Of a stretch of 64,000 nt of DNA, positions 39,110-51,361 are shown piece after piece. The notes beneath the pieces are model-generated. The model saw only the letters and a list, made by a program, of their open reading frames with translations. It did not search any database and had not been told where the DNA came from. The stretch is from Rachycentron canadum. Taxonomy: Eukaryota; Chordata; Actinopteri; Carangiformes; Rachycentridae. The DNA lies in assembly GCA_038496675.1 (NCBI GenBank), contig CM076653.1, positions 21,442,476-21,506,475 of the forward strand. The letters are read 5' to 3'. Position 1 is the first letter of the stretch; each line of letters opens with the position of its first letter. The position numbers and the translations under genes are program-made.

Positions 39110-41278
39110 GGGCATCATGCTATAACCTCCAGCAGTACATCAAGCTTTGTCTCCAGCCAATTCACTGGGCTTTTCAAACACAAAGCAGAACAGTAAACGT
39201 CTGTTTTTATAAGACTCTCTGTCAACCACACTCTGAGAAGGCACAGAGCCAACAGGACAGAGACGAGCTGAACAGTAACATTGTGCCATCTACTCACAGA
39301 GGGAATCGGGTTATTGCAGTCAACACTATAGTGTGTCAGTGTGATCTGTGATGTGGTAACACCATGATATTGTGTTGCATATCTGTGTCATCAGTGATCT
39401 TGCCCAACTGCTTTTCAGTATCATTGCACCTCCTTGTTAATATTTAAGTTTTTGAGCTTCATCACTTCAGTCATTGATTTTTCCAGTAGCTAAATAGGAG
39501 CTGTGTGTGATGAGTTTTAATTCTGTAGGTAGGTAGAGGTAGATAGGAATTGTATGGGGGTCAACTGGCAAATAAAGATACTGTCACCACAACAAGAACT
39601 AGAAGGTCAGCACACATAGTAATCCAACCCTGAACAAAGTTCATAGAATCAAAACTTTTGTGAACAGTGAACAAGCCTGATTAGACTTTTCTCCTTTAGG
39701 CCAACCAAATAAATCCATCCTCTGATATAATCAGAAAAAAATGCTAAATCCCTAAAAGCCACACTGCTTTGATGAATAACTATGCATGGTGCTTCAAGTG
39801 ATCTGTGGGATGCCTGATACAGCATGGCACTGGTATGCAAATTTAACTCTGTTTTTTTCTCCAGTTCGAGAAACACTCCACAGTACCTGCCCATGGTAAA
39901 AAAAAAATGTTGAAAGAGGTTAAAACATTTTGTCTTGAGAGATAGCTGTTAAAAGCGAAGCTGGGTGTCTATGTCTGGCTGAGCAGGGATTACTGAGTTT
40001 GTCTCCTCGGTGCAAATCTTTTGTCTAAGCTCAGGCTTGAGTTGGATGGATGCCAGGGTGACTTATCACCGTGGCATGTGGGTGGCAAATGTGGCAGGCC
40101 CAATTTACACCAAACTGGAGACCAGACATATACAGACATTAGGAAATATTCAAATGTGATACGAATGTGAAATTATATAGATACTATTCAAACTGAAGTA
40201 TCTGTGTATGTGTAGAACAGTACTTAAATTTCTCTTACTCTGTTGTTGGGTAATTTAGCATGCACCTGCACGCACAGAGTTATAAAAAAAAAGTAATGCA
40301 TACTGTTCTAGTAACAAACACGCACAAATGCTACCTAAAACACTGCAGCTGACTAGTTATTTGTAAGCAGGAGCTTTTGAATATAGTCCCACACCCAAAA
40401 ATCTTATCCACACATCTTTAATTGTCATCATCCCTCACGTACCTGTGCAATCCTGCATTTGAGCTCAGCCTTCTCCAGCTCCCAGGCACATCTGTCTCTG
40501 GTGTACTGCAGCTGGAGCTCGCTTCTCTTTTCCTCCTCTCGCTTCACCTCTGCCTGCACTTCCTCCAAAACCGTCTTCAGGTCCAGCAGAATCCTCCTGT
40601 TCTCCCCGCCCTGCGTGAAGACACAGTTGCCAACAGCCTTGTCAGCCAAATAAACCAGATGAACTGTGCACTTGATCAGATTAGAAGTGATTAATGTCTG
40701 TGATTATGCCATTGGTAATCTGAAGTTTCCCATATACCCACATAATTGGTACAGAATCAAAGAGTACATGCTTTGAGAGACAGACAAACGAAAGGTCCCC
40801 AATATATATTGCTCTATATATAGCTTTCGAAGGGGAGGTGAATAGTTCCAATTACTTGTATGTCAGCCACTTCTCTCAACAATGACTCCTTCTCTCGCAT
40901 CCACTCTTCCTTGTCTTGTACGTGTCGCTTTTTCAAATCCTCAAATTTCTTTTTAAGCCGTGTGTGTTGTGTTTGCTGCTGCTCCTGCTGCTGGGGTTCG
41001 GGACCCGACCACATTTGTCCCCTGAGGATCTCAATCTGTGTCCCCGATTCACCTTCTCCTCCACCCGGTGAAGCACCGAACGGGGGCTCTTGGATCTGAC
41101 TGAAGACAGTGGGCGGAGAGGAGATCCTTCTCAGCGGACTGCGGGTTTTGCCCCTGCCTCTGTCTGCCCTGTCTATCCTGGAGCACGGCACAAACTCCCA
41201 TCCCTGAGACGGGACGTATCCCCCGCCAGCACCGCCCCCACCGTGCAGCACCGAGCCGTTCATAAACGCACTCCACAT
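29227..41278 (-). CDS. kiaa0408: KIAA0408-like coiled-coil protein, long form
   Basis: Function unknown; predicted cytoplasmic. Minus-strand coding exons: 41278-40856, 40610-40443, 35549-35247, 33501-32917, 32635-32556, 32301-30468 and 29463-29227. All joins keep frame and give about 1209 residues. Residues about 100-200 and 250-300 are charged coiled coil (LKKKFEDLKKRHVQDKEEW, EEVQAEVKREEEKRSELQ, RREWESQLKDMQRKIEE). Human KIAA0408 (694 aa) aligns from the fish Met254 (MDLRYRLEHNERDWLREK). Shared motifs recalled from the human protein are SEELCSYQDEIRKKS, PPIPPRSSSRN, the EFNRT box, RSNYGAVERILKNYE and the last-exon NFSRPARPVNRRLPSRWAS. The first 253 residues have no counterpart in that human isoform. 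A 27-base T tract on the minus strand (41332-41306) and an AG two bases before the ATG suggest the first coding exon may itself be spliced to upstream non-coding exons. Confidence 0.85.
39047..39108. repeat. (TG)n microsatellite
   Basis: Pure TG run in the kiaa0408 intron between 35549 and 40443. Confidence 0.95.
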
Positions 41279-41305
41279 TTCTCGAACGCATCAAAATAAA
41301 TCATT

Positions 41306-41332
41306 AAAAAAAAAAAAAAAAAAAAAAAAAAA
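41306..41332. repeat. 27-base A homopolymer
   Basis: Uninterrupted A run just upstream of the kiaa0408 first coding exon. On the gene strand it is a T tract that could serve as a splice polypyrimidine tract. Its exact length is doubtful in any assembly. Confidence 0.9.
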
Positions 41333-42120
41333 CTTAATTTAACCATTTTCAAGCAGGTGACCAAGCTATTTCGTGTGTATCCATTTCTGCACGAGCTGAA
41401 GTATTTTTTTAGCCGCTGGAATAGGTGACCCAAGCCCAACTATCCAAACCCGGCCGAATCCCCTGTTGGCCACACGGCAGCACTCAGGACAGCGGTGGCC
41501 GCAGTGCTCACACTGGGGACGGGACGGGACTCTGCTATGGTCCCTTCCATATCTTCACAGAGACAATGTCGTCATTTTCAAATCCAAAGTCCCCCAGGCT
41601 GTCCTCCCCACTGCTGCACTTGTGCGCTTTCCTAAAGTTACATGTTTGCATTGGAAGCTCGGGACGCACTGTGTCGTGTCTCTCCCCTACGCAGAGTCCT
41701 CGTAGGGCGACAGTCCAGAGCTGGCAACGACCGACACCCAGTAACCACTGCGACGTGAACGGGAGAAGGTCCTAAAATATCACGGAGCACGCTGATGTAA
41801 GAGCTGCGGAGTGTTTTCACCCCCCCGCACCTCCCCCTGGTAACCGTGAGTTTATTTTACATAAGCCAAATAGTTGAACAGCGTCTGGAAAAAGCAGCGG
41901 ATCAACCGCCATTAATCAACGCTGCTGCAACGGGCTGCTCTAATTACGTCGCGGGACACCACCTTGCGTTGTATCCATGGCGACAAATTAGTCCGCGCCG
42001 TGGCAACTCTAACGGTCGAAAACAGCCGCACGCTAACAACGTGTAATTTTAGAGGCAACAAAATCCTCATTATTATATTATTTCATGCACACATTGCAAC
42101 GTAAGCAGCAGATGTCTTAC

Positions 42121-42600
42121 CTTGCCCGTGATAAAAGCTAGTTTGTGTGGGTTTCTTTTCTCAAGCAGTCCTCCCAGCCTTCTGCCATTTCTCATCAGCT
42201 ATCATTGCATGACTGTCACGAGGAAGGCGTTGAGGGGTGGGATTACATTCATCTTGATTTGAGAGATGATAAAAAAGTTGTTGGCCACTGTGGGTTTACA
42301 GTATCCGGTTTAACGCCGTTAATTCTTAGCGTAGCTGTAACTCACTATATGGTAACTAGCTTTCTACACCGAAACAAGGACGTCAACGTTTTCTAGTGTC
42401 CGTTTGTGTCCAATGTTCAGCTCGAGCGCACCACAAACTAAGGGGCACGTTCCATTTGGCGTAATAACAGACCCTTACCTCTTCGTCTAATATGATCCTG
42501 TCTGTTGCAATGTATGTCCTCCTTCGACAACAGCCACGAGAGCCCACATTTCGACCAGCAAAGTAGCTGAAATGTAGTCTGGACTGGAAATGCAGTGTCT
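42121..42600 (-). other. Candidate 5' non-coding exons of kiaa0408
   Basis: Two good minus-strand donors are visible: GGCAAG|GTAAGA with the exon ending at 42121, and AAGAG|GTAAGG with the exon ending at 42479. Both face the kiaa0408 coding exon. The upstream exon starts are not defined. The second candidate sits in an open frame, but joining it to the AG just before the kiaa0408 ATG would not keep frame, so non-coding use is more likely. Confidence 0.35.
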
Positions 42601-43797
42601 CGGTAAAAAAAAACAAAAACACCGGAGAGCGACAGCCCAGAGCCGAAATGATGCTTTCATTAACGGGAATAAAAACCCCTCTTTCTGCCTCTCTCTCTCT
42701 CTCTCTCGCTCTCTCTCTATCTATCTCTCTCTCCACAGCTGGCCCTAATATGTGACGTAAAACACCGGTGGGATGAAAGCAGCGGACCGGTTCCGCCTCC
42801 ATCCCGGTGGTCAGGTCTGTTGGGTTAGACTCATCCAACATCAGCACATTCGTGGCTTGATTTTTCAGACCCACCCAAGGGCAGTTTTACACGCTTCTGA
42901 ATGCCACATAACTAACCAGCATGTTGCATTTTTTATCATAGCTCAGACAAGGGGAGTTGACTATGCAGAGCTTGCAAGAGACATAGGGCGTAATGTTTGT
43001 TTCAATACCAATGTCAATGTGGGATTGTATGAGTTGGCTATCTGTGTTATGACTGTGTGTGTGCTTGAGCAAGTGTACATTGGCCTAACAGTCATAACAC
43101 TAACTTCAGCATTTACAGTCCACTACTCAGAGACCTGTTTTTGTGGGTGGCAGTCATGTGAAAACCTCATTAATACAAAGTAATAGTTGTGCAGGTAAAG
43201 AAAGAAAATAGCTTTTGGCTTTACCGACCCTTGAAAACTATCTGGATAAAACACACAAGAATAACGTTCACAAGCTACAAATAACTTTTCTTCGCACTTA
43301 TAGTGGTAATAAGAGTACAGTTTTTCCACCTACACTGGTGTTTTCACTTGTTTTCACTATGTGGCTAATTTGACTCTGCTCAGATTCAAACTAGGAATTA
43401 CATAATTGAAAATTGTGTAAACTAACAGAAGAGTGAGACATATGTCAATCAAGCACGGTTGGTACACACAGCCCTGAGAAGTTAATTCAGCACAGTAAGT
43501 GGGTGTGTAGAGCCTCTGAGGGTCAAAAGTTAGATTGTCTGTAAACAGCATCCAGACAGTTTACTCACCTAACACTCCACTGTCGCTCCAAGATGTTCAG
43601 TCTCCAGTAAATGTTGAAAGCATCTGAGTACATGTTTGGCTTGGGTTGTACGTGGAAAATGATAATGTCCTGTACCTTGAGTGACCTTGTGACATTTGAC
43701 GTGTTCAACATAACATTATTGAAATCAACGAATAAGTAAAAAAAGAAAAAGAAAAAATATAACAGAAATGTACATAACGTGATATTGAGTGTGTGCT

Positions 43798-46700
43798 TTA
43801 CAGAACAAAAAACAGGGTGAAAAGGAATACCAATTTAAAAATGGTGGCATAAGAGAGTGAGGAAAACAGAACAAGAATGAGGATCAGCAAAATAATGGGC
43901 TGAAACATCTTGATGGATGACAATGAAAAGGGGAGAAGCAGACGTATAAGGGGCAGATTAGATAAGGGCATATTAGACAAGACAAAAGTACAGATATTAT
44001 TAAAGTCATACAGAATCCATTCTTTTTTTTTTTTTTTTTGCATGAGCTTACAGACAGTGGCTCCTCCGCCTGTTTATCCTCCTGCTTGGGGACATCCAGT
44101 CGGTCTATGAAGCTCTGCAACTCCTTCCTGAAGGCTTTCATCTGGGCGTTGATGCGATACAGCAGCTCATGCTCTCTAATCCTGCAGAGTAGAAAAGGAG
44201 AATGTTTAGACTGAATAGCCAGTGCACTGCTACTGATCACTTGACATACTCTAGTTTCAAGCAAGGGGGGGGGTTGTTTTTGATGTCTTTATTACCTGCC
44301 ACCTTCCTCATCCTCATCCAGCCTGGCAAACAGCTCTCCATTAGTGACATATACTCGGGCCTCAGCGATGATAGTGCTGGTATCAGCGATGAGCCTATCG
44401 ATGGTCCGACCCAGCCTCTCCGCCTCTATGCGGATATCTATCATCTGCTGTCGGTCCTTCAGGCTTCTGGATAAAAAACGGCTGTCCACAGGTGAGTAAA
44501 GGGAGCGTGTTGGGGTGAGGCAGCGGATGTTCCTCACCTCATCTGAGTCACTTTCCCCTCCAATAGGGCCCTCACGCTTGCGGTGCGGGGGGAGGAGGCG
44601 AGGGGATGAAGCTGAGGCCGAAGGGGTGTCATCATCCCGTCCTCCATCACTCTCTGCATCACTGTCCCGCGGGCTGCCACGGATGCCCAGATGGGAGGCC
44701 AGGTCGTAGCGCTGCATGTTGGAGAGCAGCACACGGTTCTCATACTGGAGCTGCATGACTTTGCCACTCAGTTCATTGATCTGCAGACGTGCTGCTTTCA
44801 GCTCCTCCTGGAGGGCCTCCACTTTAGCGGGGTCAGCTCCTCCTGGGGTTGAAACAAAGTAACAATGAAAAGTGGAGCACTTCTGTAAATGAGACTTTAA
44901 TGTGCAGCTCCTGGAGGCTTTAATTTTCCATCTGATATATTAAGCTGAAGGAGACGAAGATACTCTTTGTTCTGCAGAGCAGCTGTTTCGTCTGCCGCAA
45001 CAATGACATATTGAATGACAGTGAGAAATTTAAAACAAACCTCCTCCGTGTCTCGATCCAGCTTCATGGGACCCAGCCTTGTACTTCAGTTTATTGAGTT
45101 CACTTGTCACCTAAAGATGAAACTGAGTGTTATTCCCATCTGTGTTCAGTGCTGTGTATGAATAGTTCACTATTTTCTATGTATGAGGCTTACATAACAG
45201 CTAGCTTTCATAAAAGTCTCCAAAGTTATTGATGATACAAATAATAGCCACAGATAGACAGAAAAGAAAAACAATGACATCTTACATCACTGAAATGAAA
45301 ACAGCATTGTGCTGCCTAGTAATATCAGAAAGAATATGTCATATATTCCTTACAGTCTTTTTCAAACAACAAAATATCTACATATGTTCAGTCCCAGCAA
45401 CAGAAGTAGATTATTCCCATATAACCATCTTTAATAAAGCAGTTAAAATATGTACAGTCAATTTGTCATTTGGATCTTATCATACCAATGCAGTTGACCT
45501 ATTGAGTGAACCTCGCTACCTTTTTGTTCTCTTCTTCAACATCTGCTAAATTCCTGCGAAGAAGTTCGGCCTCATCTTCCACCAGCTGAAGCTGCTGTCT
45601 CAGCTCCGACAGGGCCTCGCCCTGCTCCCTGCACTGTTGGCCTCCGCTACCAGAGCCGTCCACTCCTGCTGCTGCCATACTGTATGAGTAGAGGAGAGAA
45701 ACGTTTGTGACAGTCAAGCTTTGTTTATTACCACCCTTTTTCTTTCTTTCCATAACAACTATGACAACATTACAAACAAAAACCGATCCCTGAATCCAAA
45801 GTACCTGTCTTCCCTCATGTCGTCCAGCTCAGCCTTCAGGCCCCTGTTCTCCACCTCCAGCTCCACAATCTTCCTCCCAAGGATATTTGCCTCCTCCTCC
45901 ACCAGGCGTAAGCGGAGCTTCAGCTCTGATTCACGGGTGGTTGGAGGTCCCCCAGCTTCACCTTTAGGCAGAGGACTGTCCACATCCCCATAGAAAGAGC
46001 GGTACTTCTGCAGCTCCTGCTCCAGTCGGTCCTTTTCCTTGTCGATCTTTGCCATCTTTTTCCTCATCAAGATGGCTTCTTCCTTGATGAAGGCTAGTTG
46101 ACATTTCAGATCCTCATTTTCTTCCTGAGAGCAGTTTGTTTACTTACTGATTAGTTCCAGTCTTCAGAGTGATCAGTTTATTTGCACACAATCAACATGG
46201 AATATACTAACAATGTAGTTGTTCTCAAGTAACTTCTAATTAGTTGACACAATTGACACTTCTGAGAAATGTTTCATTTGTGACAACCTTCACTTATTAC
46301 ATGAACTGGTCAGCCAGTGTCTCTCTCTCCCCTGGCTTTGGTTTTTTTGTGTTTTGTTTGTCCAGCCTTTAGCCAGGCTGTGACCCATTGCCTTATCACA
46401 TATTGGCTGATGGCCATGTTTTTCTTAAATGTTACTTTCAATCATTACAAAACATGACTCTCTGGTGCCTCATTTTGAATATGACATGTGTTTTAATGTG
46501 CAAAATGCATTGGAGAAGGGCTTTATTATTAAGCATCTCTGTTTGTAGCTCATAAATGTATAATCTAATAATGTGCTGACTCACCTCGATTGGGGTCTGT
46601 GGAGCCTTTCTCTCTGCTTTCTGTCCATCCTTACTTCCTTTTCTTTTGAGGGAGAGCTGCAGGGAAACAGCGGTTACATCAGCAGCAGCAGCAGCTCACT

Positions 46701-48882
46701 GTTTTCTTACTGAAGCCAGTGATATCATCCAGATTTATGGAGCACCGAAGGCTCAGTAATGGAAAAACAGGACCGCTTGAAGTCACCCTCAAGAACATTT
46801 CTGGTAAAATGCTCAAACTCAGATCATGGCGCTCTTAGTGCAAGTGTGGTTTTATATCCTTCAAGTAAAAAACACAACCACAAAACCTGTATCTGCAGAT
46901 TATCATTTGTGTGTAAGACTGAGTAGCCTATAAATCTGTTATGTTAGTGTACTACTGGACAGTGGAAGCTGCTCCACTGTCAATTAACAAGGGTTAGGAC
47001 ATTGTTGGTGTTGTAGACACTGATTAACCAGACTTATTTATGACTCTGGGGGATAATGAGATGTTTCAAACTTGGTAGTATAGAGGTTGTATTTCACTTT
47101 AATTCCTAACAGAGAATTATCTACTATAATACAATAGTGTATTTCAAAAGTCCTGTATTGTGTCTATTGTGAATGTCATAATCTAGGGATGATGGACTCA
47201 GAGTGCATTTAATAATATCCTCAACCTAACCTTTGTTATGGTTCTGACAACAATCTGCACCCCACAAGCACAGAGGCTTAGAGAGATAAGACAAACCAAC
47301 GCACACACCACCCCTCACCTCTTTGGCTTTCTCCAGCTCATTCTGCAGAGCCTGCTTGGTGACCTCCACCTCTATCAACTGCTGCCTCAACTTCTCATTC
47401 TCCTCCTCTGTCTTTGTCCTCTTCTCCTCCACGTTCTCCAGCTCATGGTGCAGCCGCACAGACACATCCTTCGCTACCTGAAAGAGGGATCAAAAAGATA
47501 GTTGTTATTAATTGTGAATGGAGAATACAAAAGAATGATGATCAACCTGTAATAATATGAACTAATGTCTTGGAGTAGGCTGTGACCTGATTGTGTGTAA
47601 CCCAGAGGATTTGTGGGCTCAGATAATCCTAATGGATCCTCATGTTGAAGTTAAACTGTTAAACCCTCCACAGACTTACCTTCAGGTCTTGCTCCAGACT
47701 TCTGAGCAGCTCTCCATCTACCTGGCCACTTTCTGTGAACCGCAGCCTCTTCCTCTCGGCCTTCTTGAGTCGGTACTGGAGAATCCGACAGTTCTTGTTG
47801 GCTCTCTCCAGCTCTCTGCGCATGTCCTGCAGCTGGCAGGCGTCCTCCTCGTAGAAGGTGTCCCGCATCTCATCCATCTCTGCCCGCATTTCCTCGATTT
47901 CATTCTAACAAAAAAATGAAAATCCGATTCGAAATAAGTCAATCCATCCTGGGCCAGTCAGAGCCTTTCTAAAAACACCCTTTTCAAAACACAGCCTGAG
48001 GCTATGTGCAGCAGTCATTGTACAGCCCGTATGCAAATACAACAGGTGCGACTATATTGCGCACACTATAATCGACATATTCTACAATAGAATTGAATCG
48101 TTCAGACTTGTAATATTCAACCAGTTTACCTTTAGATCCTCGTTTTCATCCTCCAGCCTCTCTATCTCCTCCTGCATCCTCGGGTCTGGCTGTGGTGCTG
48201 GCTGTGGACTGTCGGGCTCGGGGGAGAGCTCCGGCTCTGAAGCGGGCGGAGATGCTGATTTCGTCTGCATCTTTGTCCCTTTCTTCCCCAAGCTCTTATT
48301 CAAGTGAAACTGTATCAGCTCGGATTGCAAGCATCCCTCCTTCCAAAAACCGGGCCCGCAGCCTACTGTGCCTTTGGTGCTCTTCTTGTTGCTGCTCGCC
48401 GCCGCAACTGCCTCCCCTCCTCTCGGATTTTTGCTCCTCAGTTTGGGGGATTTGGATGCGCAGGGCTGGTCGGAGACGACGCGGTTCGGATCTGCTCTGG
48501 AGGGCGAGGGGGCATCGGCGGCTACGCGGGGGGCGTCTTCTGGCGTCTGGATGCCGCCTCTGTCCGCCGCCGCGGGCCTACTTGGCGTCGGGTTTTCAGC
48601 ACCGGCCGCCTGGACAGCAGCCGCGCCTCTGGTGGCAGGAGCGCCTCCGGCCTGCCGCTCCCTGCCTGTGGAGACGGGAGAGTGACCTCGGCTGTTTCTC
48701 CCTCCCCCTCCCCCTCCACCTCCCCCTCCCTGCTTTGACGTTATGAGCTTTGACGAGTTGCTGCCCTTCTGTGTAGCTTTGGATCCACCGTCTTTGAGCC
48801 CAGCCGGAGACGACGAGCGCTGCTGCTTGCGGCTGCTATTGTCTGGCTGCCGCGCCGAGTCGGCAGAGGATGGGTTCATCAT
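43798..48882 (-). CDS. soga3: SOGA3 / MTCL3 coiled-coil protein with C-terminal membrane anchor
   Basis: Brain-type coiled-coil protein of the SOGA/MTCL family; precise role unsettled. Minus-strand coding exons: 48882-48130, 47904-47680, 47477-47319, 46656-46585, 46124-45805, 45679-45520, 45110-45041, 44842-44296, 44181-44052 and 43908-43798. Phases agree at every join and give 848 residues (human 947). Residues 1-200 are low-complexity Ser/Pro/Gly/Ala. GFWKEGCLQSELIQFHLNK starts the conserved part, and long coiled coils run from about 232 to 660 (QMRRELERANKN-type heptads, KYRSFYGDVDSPLPKGEAG, ILGRKIVELEVENRGLKAEL). Then come SHLGIRGSPRDSDAESD, RCLTPTRS and EHELLYRINAQMKAFRKELQ. The last exon is a 36-residue, almost wholly hydrophobic tail (MFQPIILLILILVLFSSLSY then TIFKLVFLFTLFFVL after one Ala) that would anchor the protein in a membrane. 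It lies upstream of kiaa0408 in the same orientation, as in human. Confidence 0.93.
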
Positions 48883-49295
48883 GGTGTCAAAGGCTCAGCT
48901 CATCCTCAGCAACATCCATCCCCTTCACCAATATCCCTGTAGCTGGAAAACAATTGCCCTGTCAGACCTATAGGCTGTAAGATGGATAGACCCAATAATA
49001 AAAGGTTATCCTCTATTGGTCGACCAAAATGTTCAAGTTGGACTATAGCCGAATGAAAACAGAGCAGGAAAGAGCTGTCATCTATAAAACATGTTCACCA
49101 GGACGCAGCGTGCATTTTACACGGAGCCCTGATTAGGCCAGTGTGTCTGGAGAGACAGGTAGGGCTACGTGACCACCACAGATTATGCAGTCGGCCATTC
49201 AGCCCCTGCGTGAAGAGACGTCTGTGAGATCAGCTGCAGCTCGGGCAATTAGGCAATTTACATTAGTGTCATGTGCGCTGCCCAGAGGGCAATAG

Positions 49296-49344
<49 letters not shown>

Positions 49345-50018
49345 CAGGGAGAAGGCAATGTCACTGGCTGTTAAACCTAAAGCAGCAGTCAACCAATTAA
49401 ACCTGCTGCTTGTTCTGTTGACAGAGAGCAGGCTCTGAGTGGCCTCTGATCTGATCCTCGACCTACCCGGCAGAGACAAAGGATGATCCAGCTTCCTGAT
49501 ACTAGATGAGCCATTACAGCCCCACAAGAGAAGTGAGGGAGCCGTTTCCTGTCAGCCATAATCTGACTCCTCATTTCCAACAAGCCCGATGACTCATTGT
49601 GGATGGAAGCAGGTTGCTTCCTTAAATGTCTTTGACCTATTGCACAGGTAACACAGTTTATCTGTTTTCTCTTTTGTCTCTTTAGGTTGAAAAGCAAAGG
49701 ATCGACAGCCCACCACTCACTGTCTCTATCTGCTGAATCAACGAGGAATTTTAAATCAGACCAAACGAGGGAAAAGGCAGAGCTCGGTGTGGACTCTCTC
49801 TGCCCGGAGTGTTTTCTGGCTACATATAAACAACTAGGAGCAGCAACAGTAAATCAACCCACCTTGAAGGCCTGAGAGTAGAGACCAGACTGTGGAGCAC
49901 AGTCTCTCTCTCAACCGCCCTTCACACAGGTTACACTTGTCATTGTCACACGCATTTAAAACATGCGCTCGAAGTCAAGGGAGGATCACACGCACAGCTC
50001 CGAATGAAATTCCTTACC
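48883..50018 (-). other. soga3: soga3 5' untranslated exons
   Basis: A CATCTTACAG acceptor puts the coding-exon start at 48974. Upstream, AGCAAAG|GTAAGG is a strong donor, ending an exon at 50018 that would start near 50.2 kb. The roughly 1-kb intron between them holds a (GA)n tract. Confidence 0.55.
49297..49350. repeat. (GA)n microsatellite
   Basis: GA run with short GC interruptions in the soga3 5' intron. Confidence 0.9.
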
Positions 50019-50215
50019 TTTGCTGGCTGTTTTTGTCGGATGCTGAAGGGTGGTGGTGATGGGGAGGCAGAAGGGATGCTGACTCTAGCGCCTCCCGACC
50101 ACCGAGCAACCTGTTTCAATATTCATGACATTACATCATCGCCAGGGAGGGCGGGAGCTGCACGGAAACCAAACTGTGCGCAGCAGGCTGCTCTCATTGG
50201 AAGAAGACAGGATGC

Positions 50216-50290
50216 GCTCTCTCTCGCTCTCTCTCTCTCTGTCTGTCTGTCTCTCTATCTCTCTGTCTCTCTATCTCTCCCTCTCTATCC
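50216..50290. repeat. (CT)n tract with CTGT and CTAT interruptions
   Basis: Pyrimidine-rich repeat just upstream of the presumed soga3 first exon. Confidence 0.85.
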
Positions 50291-50299
50291 AGTGATTGG

Positions 50300-51318
50300 A
50301 TGTAGGTATTGCTACTTTAAACTCACCTTGTATTCAGTCATATGAGTTGACCTTGCGTATTTGGACTTGAATCTACCAGTGGAGAGTGTGACTGATCCAA
50401 AACAGTCTTTTCCACTGGCACATGCCAGGAAGACAATATGGCCGAGACCATGTCTAATGCACATTACTCAACAGCTGTCGTTGGAGAGAAAGTGCAGAAG
50501 ATTTTCAGTACATATAAGAAGGATGTTTGCCTGCTTTTTACAGCATGACCAGTAGCTTCTATCACCATTTAAAGTTTATAATAGACTAATGTGTGGCCAT
50601 GTGTACATTTCGTGCATGTCTTTGTTTTAACAACAACATACAATAAGAGGCTATTCAGATATTTGACAAATCACTTAAATCAGACACACATTGAATAGTT
50701 GACACGTGCTGTGCTCTTTTCTCATATTTGAACAATCATTTGCCTTTAATTCAATAATCAGAAATGACTCATCCGTTTGTGGCTTGGATTTCAGTGAAAT
50801 GTGCAGTTTGGTCACGCAGGGTCTTGCCCTCTTCTCTTAAAGCTGTATGGCTGTTCAGAAAACGTTCAGAAGAATGGGACCTCCAGTATTAATGTTTCTC
50901 ATTCCCATCTCTCATCTTTTTTTCTTGTGGAAAACCCCAAAGTGAAGCTGGAGCACAAAATTCCTCCACAAATATGTTTGGAAAGGGAAGAATAGGCATC
51001 GACACATTTTATTTGGAGTTTTGCCTGCCAACTAATTTCTCCCAGAGTTAGTTGAATCTGTGTTGCTGTGTTGTCAGGAAATGGAAACGTGAAATTAGAA
51101 AGGATTTTGTTTGAAAACAGGTTTGTGTGTGTGTGTGTGTGTGTGTGTTTCCATTTGAACTAGTTACTGAGGATCATTTATTCTGTTTGGACACAGGTAT
51201 CACTCTCCCGAGCTCCTCATAAAGTCAAGGCGTCTCTGATTGAATTAAATTGCACAGGGCCAGAGACATCTGACCAGTCATTTGGAGTTTTAAATTCTTG
51301 GCCCTTCTCCAATAGCTC

Positions 51319-51361
<43 letters not shown>

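Noticed and set aside
42773..43183. 136-codon plus-strand open frame between kiaa0408 and soga3
   Set aside because: No recognisable domain, runs antisense to the presumed kiaa0408 5' region, and composition is that of non-coding DNA.
48192..48746. 184-codon open frame on the plus strand
   Set aside because: It is the antisense shadow of the GC-rich low-complexity first coding exon of soga3.
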